From the NCBI GenBank assembly GCA_017652345.1, contig JAGCBE010000040.1:29457-93456 (forward strand): a DNA stretch of 64,000 bases, written 5' to 3'. Positions within the stretch are counted from its first letter, which is position 1, and each line of letters begins with the position of its first letter. The DNA is from Methanobrevibacter sp. GTDB lineage: Archaea; Methanobacteriota; Methanobacteria; Methanobacteriales; Methanobacteriaceae. The notes under the pieces were generated by a model. The model ran no database searches. It was given only the letters and a program-made list of their open reading frames with translations, and was not told the DNA's origin. The translations under genes were made by a program, and so were the position numbers. Shown here in pieces: positions 62,463 through 64,000 of this stretch.

Positions 62463-62764
62463 TCAAAATCCTTCTTCATTTCGTCTTTTCGTTTACTAAT
62501 GGTCGCCATCTTATTCCATACCACAGTTATCTCAGAATATTCAGTAGGAGTAAATTCTTCTTCATGATATGAACTTGGATTAATCTTTGAAATTTCCAAT
62601 GAAATGTATGGGTTCTTGGCAGGTGTTCCAATTATAGATTCAGTAATATGAAATGCTTCTTCAACACTATTGGCATATCTGACAACTTTTTTATCATGGT
62701 CTCTAAAAGTTAATCGCATTAGCATATTAACAATATAATAACAGCTGTAAATTTTCCAATACAT
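62459..62764 (-). CDS. small protein of the K-D-F-tail family
   Basis: Up to 101 residues, ending KRKDEMKKDFE, the same tail as the protein at 3787. The long frame starts at ATG 62764. An internal ATG at 62725 (MLMRLTFRDHDKK) may be the true start because the upstream residues look unlike the family. It overlaps the next gene by four bases. Function unknown. Confidence 0.52.
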   Translation of the reverse strand: MYWKIYSCYYIVNMLMRLTFRDHDKKVVRYANSVEEAFHITESIIGTPAKNPYISLEISKINPSSYHEEEFTPTEYSEITVVWNKMATISKRKDEMKKDFE

Positions 62765-63284
62765 TTGACAGATATTATTGTTTTACAAGTACTTTCATTT
62801 TAAGCCATTATTTAAACTCCCAATATATTCATATCAGTTACTCCATTATCTGTACAGGTCTGTAAAGTACTTTCAAATACTTTTATCAAAGTTCAATCAA
62901 ACAAAAAATACTTTCTAACAGATAAGTTTATATCAATTGTTATATTTGTTGCCAAATAGAAATCTTGGGTTACAGGAACGAACAGCAATCCAATGTGAGT
63001 ATCGGCAATGTCTCAAGTCATCATAGAATGAGGTGTGTTCTATATTGAAAAAGATGTAATCACCAACGATATGCTCAAAAGTAGCGTTTTGAGATATAGT
63101 CCGTCATTGGCATAACTAAATGTAGCTGGAATACAGGATGACCGTTCCATAAGTTAGTTTGTAAGTCCCTCAAGGTCTGATAGAATGATAAAGTCAACTG
63201 CATCAATTCTTATAAAGACTCTTAAGTTCCTTTATGGACTAAGAGTCTTTCCTGAATTTCTAAGTCACTGCAAACAATCCTTAA
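62765..63284. ncRNA. 520-base gene-free segment with RNA-like folds, resembling group I intron 3' core (plus strand)
   Basis: No convincing gene in 520 bases. On the plus strand AACGATA (63065-63071), a hairpin CTCAAAA/TTTTGAG (63074-63093), the box GAGATATAGTCC (63091-63102) and TAGCTGGA (63123-63130) occur in the order of P3', P8, P7' and P9 of T4 td-type group I introns, as I recall them. The matching P7 5' strand (GGACTA) was not found upstream, so this may be a remnant, a diverged intron or another structured RNA. Flanking genes lie on the opposite strand. Confidence 0.35.
63214..63250. terminator. 11-bp perfect hairpin, possible terminator or RNA stem
   Basis: AAAGACTCTTA (63214-63224) pairs perfectly with TAAGAGTCTTT (63240-63250) over 15 bases. 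There is no T run after it, so it could be part of a folded RNA rather than a terminator. Confidence 0.55.
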
Positions 63285-63701
63285 TCACTTTTTGAAATCA
63301 TTATTAATTGAAAGCATTTTATTTTTAACAATTAATCTTTTTAAAAAATTAACACATTTACTAACTTCTTTTAAAATAATTTTATCACTTGGATTATTAA
63401 TTATTTTAAAATTCGCATAAGAAAAAGCTGTTTTATTATCAGTATCTATTGGTGTAATGACTTTATAATGGTTATTAGATTCATCATAATAGGTTTTATA
63501 TTTAAACTTATGAGGAGTATATAGAGTATAAGTATTATCAATAAAATCGTATTTAACTATAACGAATGAGCAATGAAGACCATCAATATCATTCATTCTA
63601 TAAGTAAGAGAAATATTGTTTTTATCTTCATTATCAAGCCAAGAAACAGTAATATAATTAGAGAAAGGTTTCATAAGAGAGATAAATTCATCTGTAGTCA
63701 T
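63285..63701 (-). CDS. small protein of the D-F-tail family, 138 aa
   Basis: A 138-residue protein starting MTTDEFISLMKPFSNYI (the MTxxEF start) and ending KMLSINNDFKK. The segment VITPIDTDNKTAFSYANFK matches VVTPAKQNKPAYSYTEYK in the next gene, so the two are tandem paralogues. It is the last gene before the RNA-like segment. Function unknown. Confidence 0.62.
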   Translation of the reverse strand: MTTDEFISLMKPFSNYITVSWLDNEDKNNISLTYRMNDIDGLHCSFVIVKYDFIDNTYTLYTPHKFKYKTYYDESNNHYKVITPIDTDNKTAFSYANFKIINNPSDKIILKEVSKCVNFLKRLIVKNKMLSINNDFKK

Positions 63702-63702
63702 A

Positions 63703-64000
63703 TTAGAAATCCTTATTAATTAAAGCCAATTTACAATCTGCAATAAAATGTTTGAATTGAAGTACAATATTATTAATTTCAGAAATGATAATATCTTTTG
63801 AAGGGTTAATTAATTTTTTATATTCTGTATATGAATAAGCTGGTTTATTTTGTTTAGCCGGAGTAACAACAATTTGATTAATTTCTTCATTGAAACAATG
63901 AATGAAGCTATAAGGAACTAATAGTGCATGTTTTTCAGAAGTAGAATCAAATCTAAACAAACAAAAGCTACAAGTTATATTAGGATGTTCAAAGGAATAA
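63703..64000 (-). CDS. paralogous small protein, cut by the window edge
   Basis: The frame is open from the right edge of the window, so the start lies outside. The visible C-terminus (VVTPAKQNKPAYSYTEYK, then KDIIISEINNIV, then LALINKDF) is paralogous to the protein at 63285. The stop is at 63703. Function unknown. The TTG at 63960 is not a real start because upstream codons are open and protein-like. Confidence 0.6.
   Translation of the reverse strand, partial: YSFEHPNITCSFCLFRFDSTSEKHALLVPYSFIHCFNEEINQIVVTPAKQNKPAYSYTEYKKLINPSKDIIISEINNIVLQFKHFIADCKLALINKDF

Noticed and set aside
63080..63115. tRNA with anticodon TCCG that could read CGGA
   Set aside because: TCCG occurs at 63100-63103, but no cloverleaf stems or T-loop fit around it, and the base before it is not U.
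62856..63203. Frameshifted protein gene on the minus strand of the gene-free segment
   Set aside because: Two protein-like stretches can be joined (from ATG 63203), but the join is at a T run, there is no Shine-Dalgarno, no family match, and RNA-like signals lie on the other strand.

Overview
This window looks like part of a large, AT-rich, T4-like myovirus genome. By sequence pattern it carries T4-type homologues of both topoisomerase II subunits (gp39/60 and gp52), tail-sheath stabiliser gp15, tail sheath gp18, head-completion gp4, prohead protease gp21, recombination proteins gp46, gp47 and UvsY, and a class III (anaerobic) ribonucleotide reductase pair NrdD/NrdG. Copies of the T4 late-promoter octamer TATAAATA stand in front of many structural genes. 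The anaerobic reductase points to an anaerobic, probably gut, host. Many genes have clear Shine-Dalgarno sequences. No tRNA, CRISPR array or insertion sequence was seen.

Layout. 1-5.3 kb: small hypotheticals, a homing endonuclease-like gene and the topoisomerase large subunit. 5.4-12.6 kb: topoisomerase medium subunit, three methyltransferase-fold proteins, gp15 and candidate internal head proteins. 12.6-22 kb: tail or baseplate proteins, sheath, gp4. 22-27.6 kb: a second endonuclease, gp21 and head-cluster proteins. 27.8-31.6 kb: nrdD, a third endonuclease, nrdG. 32-51 kb: fibre and adhesin genes on both strands, interleaved with glycosyltransferases, a histidine-phosphatase-like protein and a DUF1353-like protein. 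51-64 kb, minus strand: a translationally coupled array of very small proteins, two TupA-like ATP-grasp proteins, a glycosyltransferase, gp47, a fourth endonuclease, gp46 and UvsY.

Main discovery. Five genes (topoisomerase large subunit, nrdD, gene 46, uvsY and a DUF1353-like gene) are each split by one base, and every split falls at an in-frame CGG codon. Skipping the C (reading CGGA or CGGC as C+GGA or C+GGC) restores the catalytic ATPase motif, the zinc/glycyl-radical domain, the Walker A loop, the UvsY C-terminus and a C-terminus that stops just before a terminator. Reading every 'cgg' on the plus strand and 'ccg' in minus-strand genes by eye, I found no other in-frame CGG in any gene called here. 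CGG therefore behaves as an untranslatable or quadruplet (+1 frameshift) codon in this phage. This is an inference from sequence and needs read-level and proteomic checks.

Other striking features are a family of about 17 small proteins sharing a C-terminal K-D-F tail, late promoters placed so close to start codons that mRNAs would be leaderless, a repeated L-x-E-A-K helix motif in proteins around the prohead protease, adhesins that share one N-terminal module but carry different tips, and an RNA-like gene-free segment resembling the 3' core of a group I intron.
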